This document shows, in pieces, positions 26,132 to 34,712 of a DNA stretch of 64,000 nt; within the stretch, counting starts at the first letter, position 1, and the number at the start of each line of letters is the position of its first letter. The notes beneath the pieces were generated by a model that was not told where the DNA came from, did not search any database, and saw nothing but the letters and a program-made list of their open reading frames with translations. The position numbers and the translations under genes were made by a program. The stretch is from Flavobacteriales bacterium (lineage in GTDB: Bacteria > Bacteroidota > Bacteroidia > Flavobacteriales_F > PHOS-HE28): the NCBI GenBank assembly GCA_020852835.1, contig JADZAC010000045.1, positions 1 through 64,000 on the forward strand. Direction: 5' to 3'.

Positions 26132-26139
26132 TAGTTTCG
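26132..26139 (+). promoter_or_regulatory. -7 element TAGTTTCG before the M1 peptidase gene
   Basis: Seven of eight matches to TAnnTTTG, 20 bases before the ATG at 26160. Confidence 0.4.
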
Positions 26140-26159
26140 GCCTTGCTACACCGCTTCCC

Positions 26160-28601
26160 ATGATGCACTCCGCCCGTTCCTGCGCCCTATTGGTCACCCT
26201 GGCCATGGCCCTGTTGGCCACGGCCCAACCGTACAAATTCGGCTGCCGCTATTTCCGGCACCATCCAGCTCCAGCACCCGTGCCCACCGCGGCAGAACGC
26301 GAACTGATCGACGACATCATTGCCCGCAGCGACACCTTCGATATCCTGGACTACGGCATTGCCATCGATGTTACCGATTACGGCGGCCAGCAGATCACGG
26401 CGGCCACCACCATCACCTACGTGCCGCTGATGGCGGACCAGGACTTCATTCGTTTCGAGCTGCGTGACCTTTCGGTGGATTCGGTCAGCTCACCGGAAGG
26501 ACCGCTCACCTTCAGCCACAACGGCCAAACCTTGCGGGTGAACTTCGTAGAGGCACCGGCCTTGGGCGATACAGCCGCGCTCACCGTGCACTACCACGGG
26601 CATCCCACGCGCGATCCCGACTGGGGCGGCTTCTACTTCGAGAGCAACTACATCTACAACCTGGGCATCGGGCTCACCACCATACCGCCCAACTTCGGAA
26701 AAGTGTGGTACCCCTGCTTCGACTCCTTCGTGGAACGGGCGACCTACACCTACCATGTGAAGAGCGCGGGCACCTTCCGCGCACATTGCCAAGGCGAATT
26801 CCTGGGCGAAGTGGCCTTGGGAGGCGATACGGTGGTGCGCAGCTTCCGGCTGGACCAGCGCATTCCCACGCACCTTAGCGCCATTGCCGTGGCCGACTAC
26901 CGCGACAGCAACTACGTGCACACCGGCGCCTACGGCGACATACCCGTGCGGCTCACCGCCAAACCGGCGCACATGGCGGGCATGGCCGCTAAAATGGTGG
27001 ACGTGGGCGCGGCCATCGACGCCTGCGAACATTGGTACGGCCCGTACGCCTGGCAACGCGTGGGCTATGTGCTCACCACCGACGGCGCCCTGGAGATCCC
27101 CACCAACATCGCCTACCCCGACTTCATGCCCGCGCAGCCCCAAGCCGACAACCGCGCGCTGCTCACCCACGAACTGGGCCACCATTGGTGGGGCGACATG
27201 GTAACGCCGCACACCCAGCAAGACATGTGGCTCAAGGAAGGCCCCGCCGAATACAGCGGCCACTTGGTGGAAGAATGGCTCGGCGGGCCTGAGGCCCTGG
27301 TGAATGCGGTGAGCTACAACCAGCTCTACGTGCTGCAACAGGCCCACCTGCAGGACGGCGGTTTCCAGGCGCTTTCGCCCATGCCCGATCCGTACATCTA
27401 CGGCCTCACCACTTATTACAAGGGTGCCTCGGTCATGCACAACTTGCGCGGCTACTTGGGTGATACGCTCTTCAGCCAGGGCATGCACGCCGTGCAAGCG
27501 GCCCATGCCTACAGCACGCTGGACGCCGCCGGCTTCCGCGACGCGCTGGAAACAGCCACCGGCTACGACCTGCACCCCTTCTTCACCGACCAGGTGTTCG
27601 CCCCCGGTTTCTCGGTGTTCGTGGTGCAAAACCTTTCCGCGCAGGCCGGCGGTGGGGCGTGGAACGTGGCGCTGGAGGTCAAGCAGAAGTTGCGCGGGGC
27701 CACGGTCTTCCACCAAGCGGTGCCGCTGGACATCACCCTGGTCGCGGCTGACGGCCAACGGCAGGAATACCTGCAAACCGTGGGCGGTGAATACACTACC
27801 CTTAACCTGGAGTGCTCCTTCGAGCCGGTGATGGCCGTGCTCAACGGCCACACCCGCCTCAACCAGGCGCGCATGGCCTTTGAGCGAACCATGGTGCCCG
27901 GCGAAACCGTGCCCCAGGCCCAGCCTTTGGTGGAGTTCCGCCTTTACGCCGATGCGGTAGTGGACACCTCCCTCATCCGCTTCGAGCACATCTGGGCCGC
28001 GCCCGAGGCCGAACTCGGCGAGGGCATCGACGAGATCTCCGGCACACATTATTGGATCGTGGACGGGGTATGGCCCGAAGGCAATGCCCTGCGCGGGCGG
28101 TTGGCCTATTCCGCCCTCAGCAGTTCCTCCTTGGACCACGACATGCTGGGTGGCGATGAAACCGGCGTGATGCTGCTCTACCGCCCCGATCCCGGCACAC
28201 CCTGGTCCATATGCCCCGACCAGGACGTGCACGCCAACGTGCTTACCGACGGCTCGGGCTACATCGGCATCGACGTGTTGCGCAAGGGGCAGTATGCCTT
28301 CGGCAAGGGCACCTTCACGGGGGTGGCCGAAACCACCGGCGCCGCCAAACCTTTGACCGTGTACCCGGTACCGGCGAACGAGCGGTTGGTGGTGGAGGGC
28401 GCGACGGAAAAGACGGGCCTGGTGGAATACGGCGTATTCAACAGCACGGGTGCCCGCGTATTGCAGGGCTTCAGGCACGCAGTGGCCGGGCAGGCGTTGC
28501 AACTGGACGTTTCGTCACTGCCCGCAGGCGGCTACGTGCTGCACACCCGATCGCGTGGGCAGGGTGCGGCGGGCCGTGCAAGCTTTGTCATAGCCCGCTA
28601 G
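26160..28601 (+). CDS. M1-family metallopeptidase with T9SS sorting domain
   Basis: 813 aa; the ATG at 26160 begins the signal peptide (MMHSARSCALLVTLAMALLATAQ-like, cleaved after about residue 22). An N-terminal beta-saddle (about 60-260) precedes the catalytic domain. Zinc ligands are H337 and H341 in HELGHHWW and E360 in WLKEG, with the correct HExxH-x18-E spacing; E338 is the general base. The exopeptidase loop, GAMEN in aminopeptidases, reads GALEI (309-313), so the N-terminus anchor is altered. The C-terminus is a T9SS type A domain (PLTVYPVPANERL, GGYVLHTRS). It is probably a secreted or surface peptidase for extracellular protein use. Its end overlaps the convergent xerD gene by 4 bases. 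Confidence 0.9.
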   Translation: MMHSARSCALLVTLAMALLATAQPYKFGCRYFRHHPAPAPVPTAAERELIDDIIARSDTFDILDYGIAIDVTDYGGQQITAATTITYVPLMADQDFIRFELRDLSVDSVSSPEGPLTFSHNGQTLRVNFVEAPALGDTAALTVHYHGHPTRDPDWGGFYFESNYIYNLGIGLTTIPPNFGKVWYPCFDSFVERATYTYHVKSAGTFRAHCQGEFLGEVALGGDTVVRSFRLDQRIPTHLSAIAVADYRDSNYVHTGAYGDIPVRLTAKPAHMAGMAAKMVDVGAAIDACEHWYGPYAWQRVGYVLTTDGALEIPTNIAYPDFMPAQPQADNRALLTHELGHHWWGDMVTPHTQQDMWLKEGPAEYSGHLVEEWLGGPEALVNAVSYNQLYVLQQAHLQDGGFQALSPMPDPYIYGLTTYYKGASVMHNLRGYLGDTLFSQGMHAVQAAHAYSTLDAAGFRDALETATGYDLHPFFTDQVFAPGFSVFVVQNLSAQAGGGAWNVALEVKQKLRGATVFHQAVPLDITLVAADGQRQEYLQTVGGEYTTLNLECSFEPVMAVLNGHTRLNQARMAFERTMVPGETVPQAQPLVEFRLYADAVVDTSLIRFEHIWAAPEAELGEGIDEISGTHYWIVDGVWPEGNALRGRLAYSALSSSSLDHDMLGGDETGVMLLYRPDPGTPWSICPDQDVHANVLTDGSGYIGIDVLRKGQYAFGKGTFTGVAETTGAAKPLTVYPVPANERLVVEGATEKTGLVEYGVFNSTGARVLQGFRHAVAGQALQLDVSSLPAGGYVLHTRSRGQGAAGRASFVIAR

Positions 28602-29509
28602 CGGGCAGTGTTGGCGCGCGGGTGGAAGCGCATGATGTTGCTGCGCAGGTACTCGCGGTCCAGGTGGGTGTAGATCTCGGTGGTGGTGATGCTGGCATGG
28701 CCCAGCATCTCCTGCACGGCGCGCAGATCGGCGCCGCCTTCCACCAAGTGGGTGGCGAAGGAATGGCGGAAGGTGTGCGGGCTGATCGTCTTGGTGATGC
28801 CTGCCTTTGCGGCCAGGGCCTTCACCAGTTTGAAGACCCATACGCGCGAGAGGCCCGCGCCCCGGCTGTTCAGGAAGAGGAGGTCGCCGGCCTTTGGCTG
28901 TACGCGCAGGTGCACTCGTTCTTGATCACGATAGATGCCGATCTGGCGCATGGCCTCGGGCCCGATGGGCACCAAGCGCTCCTTATCGCCCTTGCCCACC
29001 ACACGGATGAAGCCCTCGGCGAAACTTAGCCTGCTGATGCGCAGGTTGCACAGTTCGCTCACGCGCAAGCCGCAGCCATAAAGGGTCTCCAGCATGGCGC
29101 GGTCGCGGTGGGCCAAGGTGCGCGCCATGTCGATGGCATGGATCAGCGCATCGATCTCGTTCACGGAGAGAAAATCGGGCAGATGGCGGCCGGTGCGGGG
29201 GCTTTCCAGCAGCTCGGAAGGGTCGGCTTGGATGCGCCCATCGATCAACAAACCCTTGAAGAAGCCACGCACGGCGCTGATCAGGCGGGCCTGGCTGGTG
29301 GCCATCAGGCCCTGCTTGGCCTGATGCGCCACGAAGCCTTGCAGATCGTCCAGTTGTAGGGTGAGCGGGGCCAAGGGCGGCCGGTGCTGCTCGGCGTAGG
29401 CACGCAACTTGCCCACGTCGCGCAGGTAGGCCTCCACGGTGCGGACGCCCAAACCGCGCTCCAGCTTGAGGTAGGTGCGATAGCCCGCCAAGGCCTGCTC
29501 CCAGTGCAT
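28598..29509 (-). CDS. xerD: Tyrosine recombinase XerD
   Basis: 303 aa, the normal XerC/D size; the ATG at 29509 was chosen because it follows the promoter and starts the SAM-like domain (HWEQALAGYRTYLKLERGLG). All catalytic residues are present: R149 (GCGLRVSEL), K173 (VGKGDKER), H245 and R248 (HTFRHSFATHL), H271 (LGHASITTTEIY) and nucleophile Y280. It resolves chromosome dimers at dif together with FtsK. In many Bacteroidota a single or paired Xer acts, so XerC versus XerD is not settled from sequence alone. There is no adjacent integrated element. Confidence 0.9.
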   Translation of the reverse strand: MHWEQALAGYRTYLKLERGLGVRTVEAYLRDVGKLRAYAEQHRPPLAPLTLQLDDLQGFVAHQAKQGLMATSQARLISAVRGFFKGLLIDGRIQADPSELLESPRTGRHLPDFLSVNEIDALIHAIDMARTLAHRDRAMLETLYGCGLRVSELCNLRISRLSFAEGFIRVVGKGDKERLVPIGPEAMRQIGIYRDQERVHLRVQPKAGDLLFLNSRGAGLSRVWVFKLVKALAAKAGITKTISPHTFRHSFATHLVEGGADLRAVQEMLGHASITTTEIYTHLDREYLRSNIMRFHPRANTAR

Positions 29510-29513
29510 GGGC

Positions 29514-29521
29514 CAAAGATC
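29514..29521 (-). promoter_or_regulatory. -7 element GATCTTTG before xerD
   Basis: Seven of eight matches, ending 4 bases before the xerD ATG. The same GATCTTTGGCCCATG-like junction occurs before the gene at 55373-56539. Confidence 0.5.
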
Positions 29522-29557
29522 ATGCACCGCCCGCATGGCCCGAAGCGGGAGATCGTG

Positions 29558-29565
29558 CACTTTTG
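29558..29565 (+). promoter_or_regulatory. -7 element CACTTTTG before aroQ
   Basis: Seven of eight matches, 9 bases before the aroQ ATG. Together with the xerD element it fits both divergent promoters into 65 bases. Confidence 0.45.
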
Positions 29566-29574
29566 CGCAACGCC

Positions 29575-30000
29575 ATGCACATCCGCATCATCAACGGCCC
29601 CAACCTGGACCTGCTCGGTACACGTGAACCAAAGGTGTACGGTACACGCACCTTTCCGGACTTTCTGGCAGAACTGCAGGCTGCATTTCCGGAACACCGG
29701 ATCGACCATTTCCAGAGCAACCACGAGGGCGAACTGATCGAGGCGCTGCGCGCGGCGGGTGCCGGCTGCGAGGGCGTGGTGCTGAACGCCGCGGGCTATT
29801 CGCACACCAGCGTGGCCATCCGCGATGCGCTCGCCACCGTGCCGGTGCCGGTGGTGGAGGTGCACATCAGCAACATCCACGCGCGGGAGGCATTCCGGCA
29901 GGCATCGCTTACGGCGGTGCACTGCGCGGGAGTGATCAGCGGCTTCGGGCTCGAAGGGTACCGGCTGGCTGTGGACTACCTGCTGCGGCGCAAGCCCTGA
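29575..30000 (+). CDS. aroQ: Type II 3-dehydroquinate dehydratase
   Basis: 141 aa, typical for type II enzymes. It converts 3-dehydroquinate to 3-dehydroshikimate in the shikimate pathway and forms dodecamers. Signature INGPNLDLLGTREP (6-19), Tyr22 (VYG), the loop NHEGELIE, the substrate-binding NAAGYSHTSVA and VEVHISNIHAREAFR are all present. The ATG at 29575 starts the conserved beta strand; four extra upstream codons are possible. Its last 25 bases overlap the end of the convergent glycosyltransferase gene. aroC lies about 8 kb away in the same window but is not linked to it. Confidence 0.94.
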   Translation: MHIRIINGPNLDLLGTREPKVYGTRTFPDFLAELQAAFPEHRIDHFQSNHEGELIEALRAAGAGCEGVVLNAAGYSHTSVAIRDALATVPVPVVEVHISNIHAREAFRQASLTAVHCAGVISGFGLEGYRLAVDYLLRRKP

Positions 30001-31025
30001 TCGAAGGCGCGTTGGTCGAGCTGGCTGAACTTGCGCCACCCCAGGATGTAGCGGTCGTAGGCAATGCTGCGGTGGTAGAGGCCGGTAAGGTCGGCGCCCC
30101 GTTCCAAGCGCTGCAGGTGCTTGCGCTGGCGCAACAGGCCGGGCAACCAGCGGAGGTACTGGCGATGGGCGCGGCCCACCTGCCAAGCATGGGCAGCATG
30201 GCCTTCCAAAAGGAACTTGAAGGCTGCGAACACGTCCAGCACCATGCGGTGGATGATGCGGGCGGCGATCCACCGCGATCGGAGGTGCTTGGTGAGCACG
30301 GCCAGGCTGTTGCGGAAGTTGAGGAAGGTCTTGCGCGGTTGGCCGTAACCCAAGGCACCGCCTCCCACATGGTACACGGCCACGGCCGGCGTATAGCCTA
30401 TGCGCCATCCCCGGCGGCGCAGGTTCCAGCACAGGTCGATCTCTTCCATGTGGGCGAAGAGCTTGGCATCAAAACCGCCCACGGCGCGGAAGGCCTCCGC
30501 CCGGATGGCCAAGCAGGCACCGGTGGCCCAGAAGACATCGCGGGCATCGTTGTACTGGCCTTCGTCGGTTTCGGTGGTCTCGAAGATGCGCCCCCTGCAG
30601 AAAGGATATCCGTTGCGGTCGATGTAGCCGCCGGCCGCACCGGCATGCTCGAAATGCTGGCGCTGGCGGTGGCTGAGCATCTTGGGCTGGCAGGCCGCCA
30701 TGTTGGGCTGCGATTCCAGCAAGGCACGCAACCGGTGCACCCATCCGGGGGTCACTTCCACATCGGAGTTGAGCAGCACGAAATACTTGGCCTGGAGCTG
30801 TTCCAGGGCGGCGTTGTATCCACCGGCGAACCCCAGGTTCTCCGCCAAGGCGATGACCTCCACCCCGGGGTGGTGTGCGCGCAGCCAAGCGATGGAATCG
30901 TCGGTGCTGCCATTGTCGGCCACGATCAGGCGGGCATCAGCGCTGCTGTGCGCCACCACCTGGGGCATGAACTGCTCCAGCCATTTCCGGCCGTTCCAAT
31001 TCAGTATCACCACCGCCGTATCCAT
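29976..31025 (-). CDS. Family 2 glycosyltransferase
   Basis: 349 aa. The GT-A fold starts at residue 3 (AVVILNWNG), with nucleotide-sugar motifs ADNGSTDDS (about 36-44), the metal site LLNSDVEVTPG (about 84-94), acceptor region WATGACLAIRAEAF and EEIDLCWNLRRRGW. The C-terminal 90 residues are Arg/His-rich helices that may contact the membrane. This arrangement is typical of GT2 enzymes that add rhamnose-like or other sugars to surface polysaccharide, but substrate and product are unknown. No other polysaccharide gene is nearby. Confidence 0.88.
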   Translation of the reverse strand: MDTAVVILNWNGRKWLEQFMPQVVAHSSADARLIVADNGSTDDSIAWLRAHHPGVEVIALAENLGFAGGYNAALEQLQAKYFVLLNSDVEVTPGWVHRLRALLESQPNMAACQPKMLSHRQRQHFEHAGAAGGYIDRNGYPFCRGRIFETTETDEGQYNDARDVFWATGACLAIRAEAFRAVGGFDAKLFAHMEEIDLCWNLRRRGWRIGYTPAVAVYHVGGGALGYGQPRKTFLNFRNSLAVLTKHLRSRWIAARIIHRMVLDVFAAFKFLLEGHAAHAWQVGRAHRQYLRWLPGLLRQRKHLQRLERGADLTGLYHRSIAYDRYILGWRKFSQLDQRAFDQGLRRSR

Positions 31026-31047
31026 GCTTCACCGTTGCGTGAACGCG

Positions 31048-31055
31048 CAAAAATG
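31048..31055 (-). promoter_or_regulatory. -7 element CATTTTTG before the glycosyltransferase gene
   Basis: Seven of eight matches, 22 bases before the ATG at 31025. Confidence 0.4.
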
Positions 31056-31107
31056 GTGAAGATGCGCGAGGGGCGGTTCCGAAAAGAATTGAACGCGGTC
31101 CGGGGGC

Positions 31108-33522
31108 TTAACGCGGGCTGCGCGTGTGGTTGCCGCCGCCACCGCTGCTGCCCCCGCCGGTATTGCCCCTGCTGGGTGCAGGTGGCGCGGGGGCCGGCTG
31201 CCGGGGGGGCTGGGGGGCGTTGTGCCGCGGTTGCTGCGGAACGGGCCTGTTGTCCTGCTGATAGCCGCGGAAGTCCTTCACGCGCTGTTCCCCGCGGGTG
31301 CGTTCCTGTTGGATGATCCAAGGGTTGGTTGCGCGGTCGGTTGGTGGCATTTTGCCGGGTGCGGCCTGCTGATCGGCCGGGGAAGCGATGCCGCCGTTGC
31401 CGGGCTGCACCCCAGGTTGCCGGGAAGGCGTGGCCGGGGCCCCGCCCTGTGGGGCACGCGACTGTTCTTTCACGGCCGTCCAGCCGCCTTGGCTCAATTG
31501 CTCGGTGCGTCCGTTCTCGGTGCGGTATACGTTGCCGCGGCCGTCGGTGAAGTAGTCGCCGCGCAAGGGAGCCTTAGTGGCTGCGCCCGTGTTGGGGTTG
31601 CTGTTGCCGCGTTCGGCAGTTTGCGGTGCACGGGCCGGTCTGCTCGCCACCGTGGAAGGGGTAACACCCCTGACTTGGTGGTTTTCATACACATTGGTGC
31701 GTGCGCCCCGCAGCGGCTGGTCCGCCAGGCGCCCGGCGGTATTGGTGCGGCTGGCGAAGGCCGGCCGGTGCCCATAATAATGGCCCGTGCCATAGTAGCC
31801 GTGATCATGCCAGTGGCCGTAGTGCGGGGGGCAATAGGCGTAGGGTCCCCACCAGCCCCAGGAATACGGGTGGTAGTAGCCGTAGTAGTTCCAGGAAGGG
31901 TAGAACCAGTTGTAACCCCAGGAGGCACCAAATCCCCATCCGTACCATGGGTTGTAGTACATGTTGAAGCCCCAGGTGTACGGGCGCGGATACCAGTAGG
32001 CGCCGTGCCAAGGGTTGTAGTAGAAGCCGGTGCCGTACACCACCACGCCGCCTTGCACGTAGCTGCCCAAGTAACCCGGGGTATAGCCGATGTACACCGC
32101 GTCCGGGGTATGGTCGTAGATGTACACATAACGCACCTTGTAGGCGGGGTCGGAGGGCGGGATCTCGTTGACCTGCGCAGGCACGGCGGTGCTCACGGTC
32201 CACGGGCCGTCCGGGCTGTCGCCTTCGTACCACACGGCATTGTCGCACACGTGATACCTGCCGTTGATGCGCAGCACGGTGGTGCTGGCATTCTCGGCGG
32301 AGTACACGGCGGTGCCGGGGATCTGGCGGAACTGTGGTGCACCGTCGTAGGTAACGGTCACGTTGGCAGTGTGGCGGTCCACCTTGGCGGTTTGCGGGAT
32401 GCTGGCATCGCGCACGGCTTCACGCGCGGCGGGCGTGCCGGCCACATGCGCCAGGATGCCGTCCTTGGCGGAACCTTCGGGTACCTGGGCGAAGCCCTCG
32501 GGCAAGGCGTCGGATGCCACGTAACGCCATGGTCCGTTGCTGAGGTTTTTGGTGGCATACCAACGGCCTGATGCCAGCAGGTAGTACTCCTGTGTGGGGA
32601 TGTGGAGGAAGAGGTCCTCATCGGTGTTGGTCACGTACATCAACGAGCTGTTGTCGTACGGTTGCATCTGCGGCGGGCCGTTGAGGTCCAGCAGCACGGC
32701 GGGTTTGGTGCTCACCACCACTTCAGGGATCACACCTTGGGGCGTTTCCTTGCCGTACGAACTGTCCACCTGGGCGGCCAGTTCCTGCAAGTATTTGGGC
32801 GCCTGTTGTTGGTGGGTCCACGGTCCAGAGATGTCTTTGCTGCTGTACCACAGGCCCGATCCGTAGAGCCAATTGTTGCCGCCCTTGGGCCGCACCACGA
32901 AGTAGGGCGTGTTCACCACGCGTTCCACGACGGGAGTGTTGGCGGCATACACACCGTCCGAAGAGCGGTCAGTGTTGTCTTTCACGGCCTGGTACATGGG
33001 GTCACCATCGATGTACAGCAACAAACCGGGCTTTTCGCGGTAGATGATCTGAGGGGGAGTGTTGTTGAACGATCCGTTCGAGAGCTCCTCTTCTTCCAAG
33101 GCGGCCACCAGCCAGTCAATGTCGATGGTTGGTGCCTGTGCGGTGATGCCGTCGGCCAGCAGGGTTTTGATGCGGTTTTGCTCATCGGCGGCGGTGATGC
33201 CGGGGAAGCGGATGTCGGTGACCTTGAAGGAGGTGAGCTCCCCCATGCGCGTGGTGCGGTCCACGGCCAGCACGCCGTTGCCCCAGATGGCGCCGAACAC
33301 GGGGCTTTCATCCTGCGGGCGTTGCAGGGCCACGGCGGCCCGGGCGGTGAAGCTGCTGCCGTCGAACGATTCCGGTTGGGGCTTGAACACCTGGACCTGA
33401 TCGGTGCCGGAGGTGAAGACCAACGGCCAGGAGGCGGGTTGTTCCTGGGCGATCGCGGTGGCGGAGCCCAGCAGGGCGATCGCACCGGTGATCAGCAGGG
33501 GCAATTGGATCGCGCGTTTCAT
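31108..33522 (-). CDS. Large secreted Trp/Tyr/Gly-rich protein of unknown function
   Basis: 804 aa. Signal peptide (about 1-25, ending AIAQ), an N-terminal domain (about 30-140; PQPESFDGSSFTARAAVAL, ESPVFGAIWG), then repeated segments of about 100 residues containing WLYGSGLWYSSKDISGPW, YYLLASGRWYATKNLSNGPW and VWYEGDSPDGPW. Next comes a striking Tyr/Trp/Gly/His-rich stretch (about 495-610; for example NPWYGWGFGASWGYNWFYP) and a Pro/Gln/Gly-rich disordered tail ending in an Arg-rich tip. It resembles loosely annotated secreted proteins sometimes called carbohydrate-binding family V/XII, but no such fold can be confirmed here. Likely envelope-associated; monocistronic. Confidence 0.7.
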   Translation of the reverse strand: MKRAIQLPLLITGAIALLGSATAIAQEQPASWPLVFTSGTDQVQVFKPQPESFDGSSFTARAAVALQRPQDESPVFGAIWGNGVLAVDRTTRMGELTSFKVTDIRFPGITAADEQNRIKTLLADGITAQAPTIDIDWLVAALEEEELSNGSFNNTPPQIIYREKPGLLLYIDGDPMYQAVKDNTDRSSDGVYAANTPVVERVVNTPYFVVRPKGGNNWLYGSGLWYSSKDISGPWTHQQQAPKYLQELAAQVDSSYGKETPQGVIPEVVVSTKPAVLLDLNGPPQMQPYDNSSLMYVTNTDEDLFLHIPTQEYYLLASGRWYATKNLSNGPWRYVASDALPEGFAQVPEGSAKDGILAHVAGTPAAREAVRDASIPQTAKVDRHTANVTVTYDGAPQFRQIPGTAVYSAENASTTVLRINGRYHVCDNAVWYEGDSPDGPWTVSTAVPAQVNEIPPSDPAYKVRYVYIYDHTPDAVYIGYTPGYLGSYVQGGVVVYGTGFYYNPWHGAYWYPRPYTWGFNMYYNPWYGWGFGASWGYNWFYPSWNYYGYYHPYSWGWWGPYAYCPPHYGHWHDHGYYGTGHYYGHRPAFASRTNTAGRLADQPLRGARTNVYENHQVRGVTPSTVASRPARAPQTAERGNSNPNTGAATKAPLRGDYFTDGRGNVYRTENGRTEQLSQGGWTAVKEQSRAPQGGAPATPSRQPGVQPGNGGIASPADQQAAPGKMPPTDRATNPWIIQQERTRGEQRVKDFRGYQQDNRPVPQQPRHNAPQPPRQPAPAPPAPSRGNTGGGSSGGGGNHTRSPR

Positions 33523-33543
33523 GGTTCAGCGATTGAAGCTGCA

Positions 33544-33551
33544 CAAAGCTC
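33544..33551 (-). promoter_or_regulatory. -7 element GAGCTTTG before the Trp/Tyr-rich gene
   Basis: Seven of eight matches, 21 bases before the ATG at 33522. Confidence 0.4.
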
Positions 33552-33752
33552 TGCCAAGTTTCATGCCACAAAGCGGTTTGTCATTCCCCATGGATGCGAG
33601 CAAGTGTGGGGAAATTTCCTCATTCACGAAGTTTGGCGATAACAGGGTTACGGCCGTGGGTGGTTGAAGCTCTTGAACTTAGAACTTCGCGGCCCCAAAT
33701 TGCGTGGGGTGGCACCCGATGTGCCACTGGCTGCGTCATGGTAAACGGTGGG

Positions 33753-34712
33753 ATGAAGCGGATGTGGGGCATATGGATGTTGGGGCTGTTGGCCTCGGGG
33801 GCGCAAGCCGATGGGTTGCATGTGGACGGGGTGCTGAAAGTGCAGGGCATGAATATGCAGGGCGCCCGGGTCACGGTGGTGGACCGGAACGGCGGCGCGC
33901 AGGTGCTGGTGGGCGACTTGGATGCATTTGAGCTGGACCTGGAGCTGAACACCGTGTACCTCTGTTCATTTGAACGGCCTGGCTGCGTGGCCAAGGAAGT
34001 ACTGATCGACACCCATGTGCCTGGCGCATTGCCCGGTGCGCAGGAGTATACCTTCCCGTTGAAGGTCACTTTGGCACCGCCGCCCGACGGCCAGGAATTC
34101 AACTATGCGGGGCCCGTGGGCCGCATCCGGTATGACGGGCATGTCGGCGATTTCCGCTATGAAATGGAAGAGCGCGCCCAGCGGGATGCAGTGCTGGAAC
34201 AGCGCTTGGACCAAGTCCGTGCCGAACACGCGGATAGCGCGTTGCAGGGGCGTGGCCGGGAAGTGACTGCCAGCACCAGGGCCAAGGAGGAGGCTCCCGC
34301 CCAACCCGAAGCTGGGGTGCCGGAAACCTTTGTCACCGTGGCGCCCACGGTGGGCCTTTCCGCAGCATTGGTGCAAGTGACGGAAGTACCGGCGGAATCG
34401 GAGGTGGTGCGTGTGCTGCCCCACTTGCCCGAGGTGGTGCGCATGGAACCCGTGGCGGATGAGCCGGAGCTTTTGCTGGATGCCGGAATGCTGCGTATGG
34501 CCACGGAACGTTCGCAATTGCGCGGCCATGCAGTGGTGCGCACCAAGGAGGTCCGCACCGGCAAGTTGTTCCTGGTCACCACCGTGGAGGTGGACAATGG
34601 AACGCGCCGTGATGAGTACCGCCGCGTGGTGAGCTACTATGGGAACATCTCCTACTTCAAGAACGGGCAGCCCTGCTCGAGCCTCACGTATTTGCAAGGC
34701 GTTACGGAGTGA
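33753..34712 (+). CDS. Secreted protein with small N-terminal beta domain, unknown function
   Basis: 319 aa. The ATG at 33753 gives a short signal peptide (MKRMWGIWMLGLLASGAQA); an ATG five codons upstream (33738) is an alternative. Residues about 25-105 form a beta-sandwich-like domain with VLKVQGMNMQGARVTVVDR, a pattern close to CarboxypepD-like or envelope lipoprotein domains of Bacteroidota. A Glu/Ala/Pro-rich linker (about 140-245) follows, then a basic C-terminal beta part (VRTKEVRTGKLFLVTTVEVDNG). No catalytic residues were recognised. Its stop codon abuts the stop of the convergent methyltransferase gene. Confidence 0.65.
   Translation: MKRMWGIWMLGLLASGAQADGLHVDGVLKVQGMNMQGARVTVVDRNGGAQVLVGDLDAFELDLELNTVYLCSFERPGCVAKEVLIDTHVPGALPGAQEYTFPLKVTLAPPPDGQEFNYAGPVGRIRYDGHVGDFRYEMEERAQRDAVLEQRLDQVRAEHADSALQGRGREVTASTRAKEEAPAQPEAGVPETFVTVAPTVGLSAALVQVTEVPAESEVVRVLPHLPEVVRMEPVADEPELLLDAGMLRMATERSQLRGHAVVRTKEVRTGKLFLVTTVEVDNGTRRDEYRRVVSYYGNISYFKNGQPCSSLTYLQGVTE

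Noticed and set aside
26490-28502. 670-codon minus-strand frame
   Set aside because: Antisense to the M1 peptidase, whose zinc motif and sorting domain are unambiguous.
28598-29509. Integrase of a mobile element
   Set aside because: Length and all motifs fit housekeeping XerD; no att duplication, tRNA junction or cargo.
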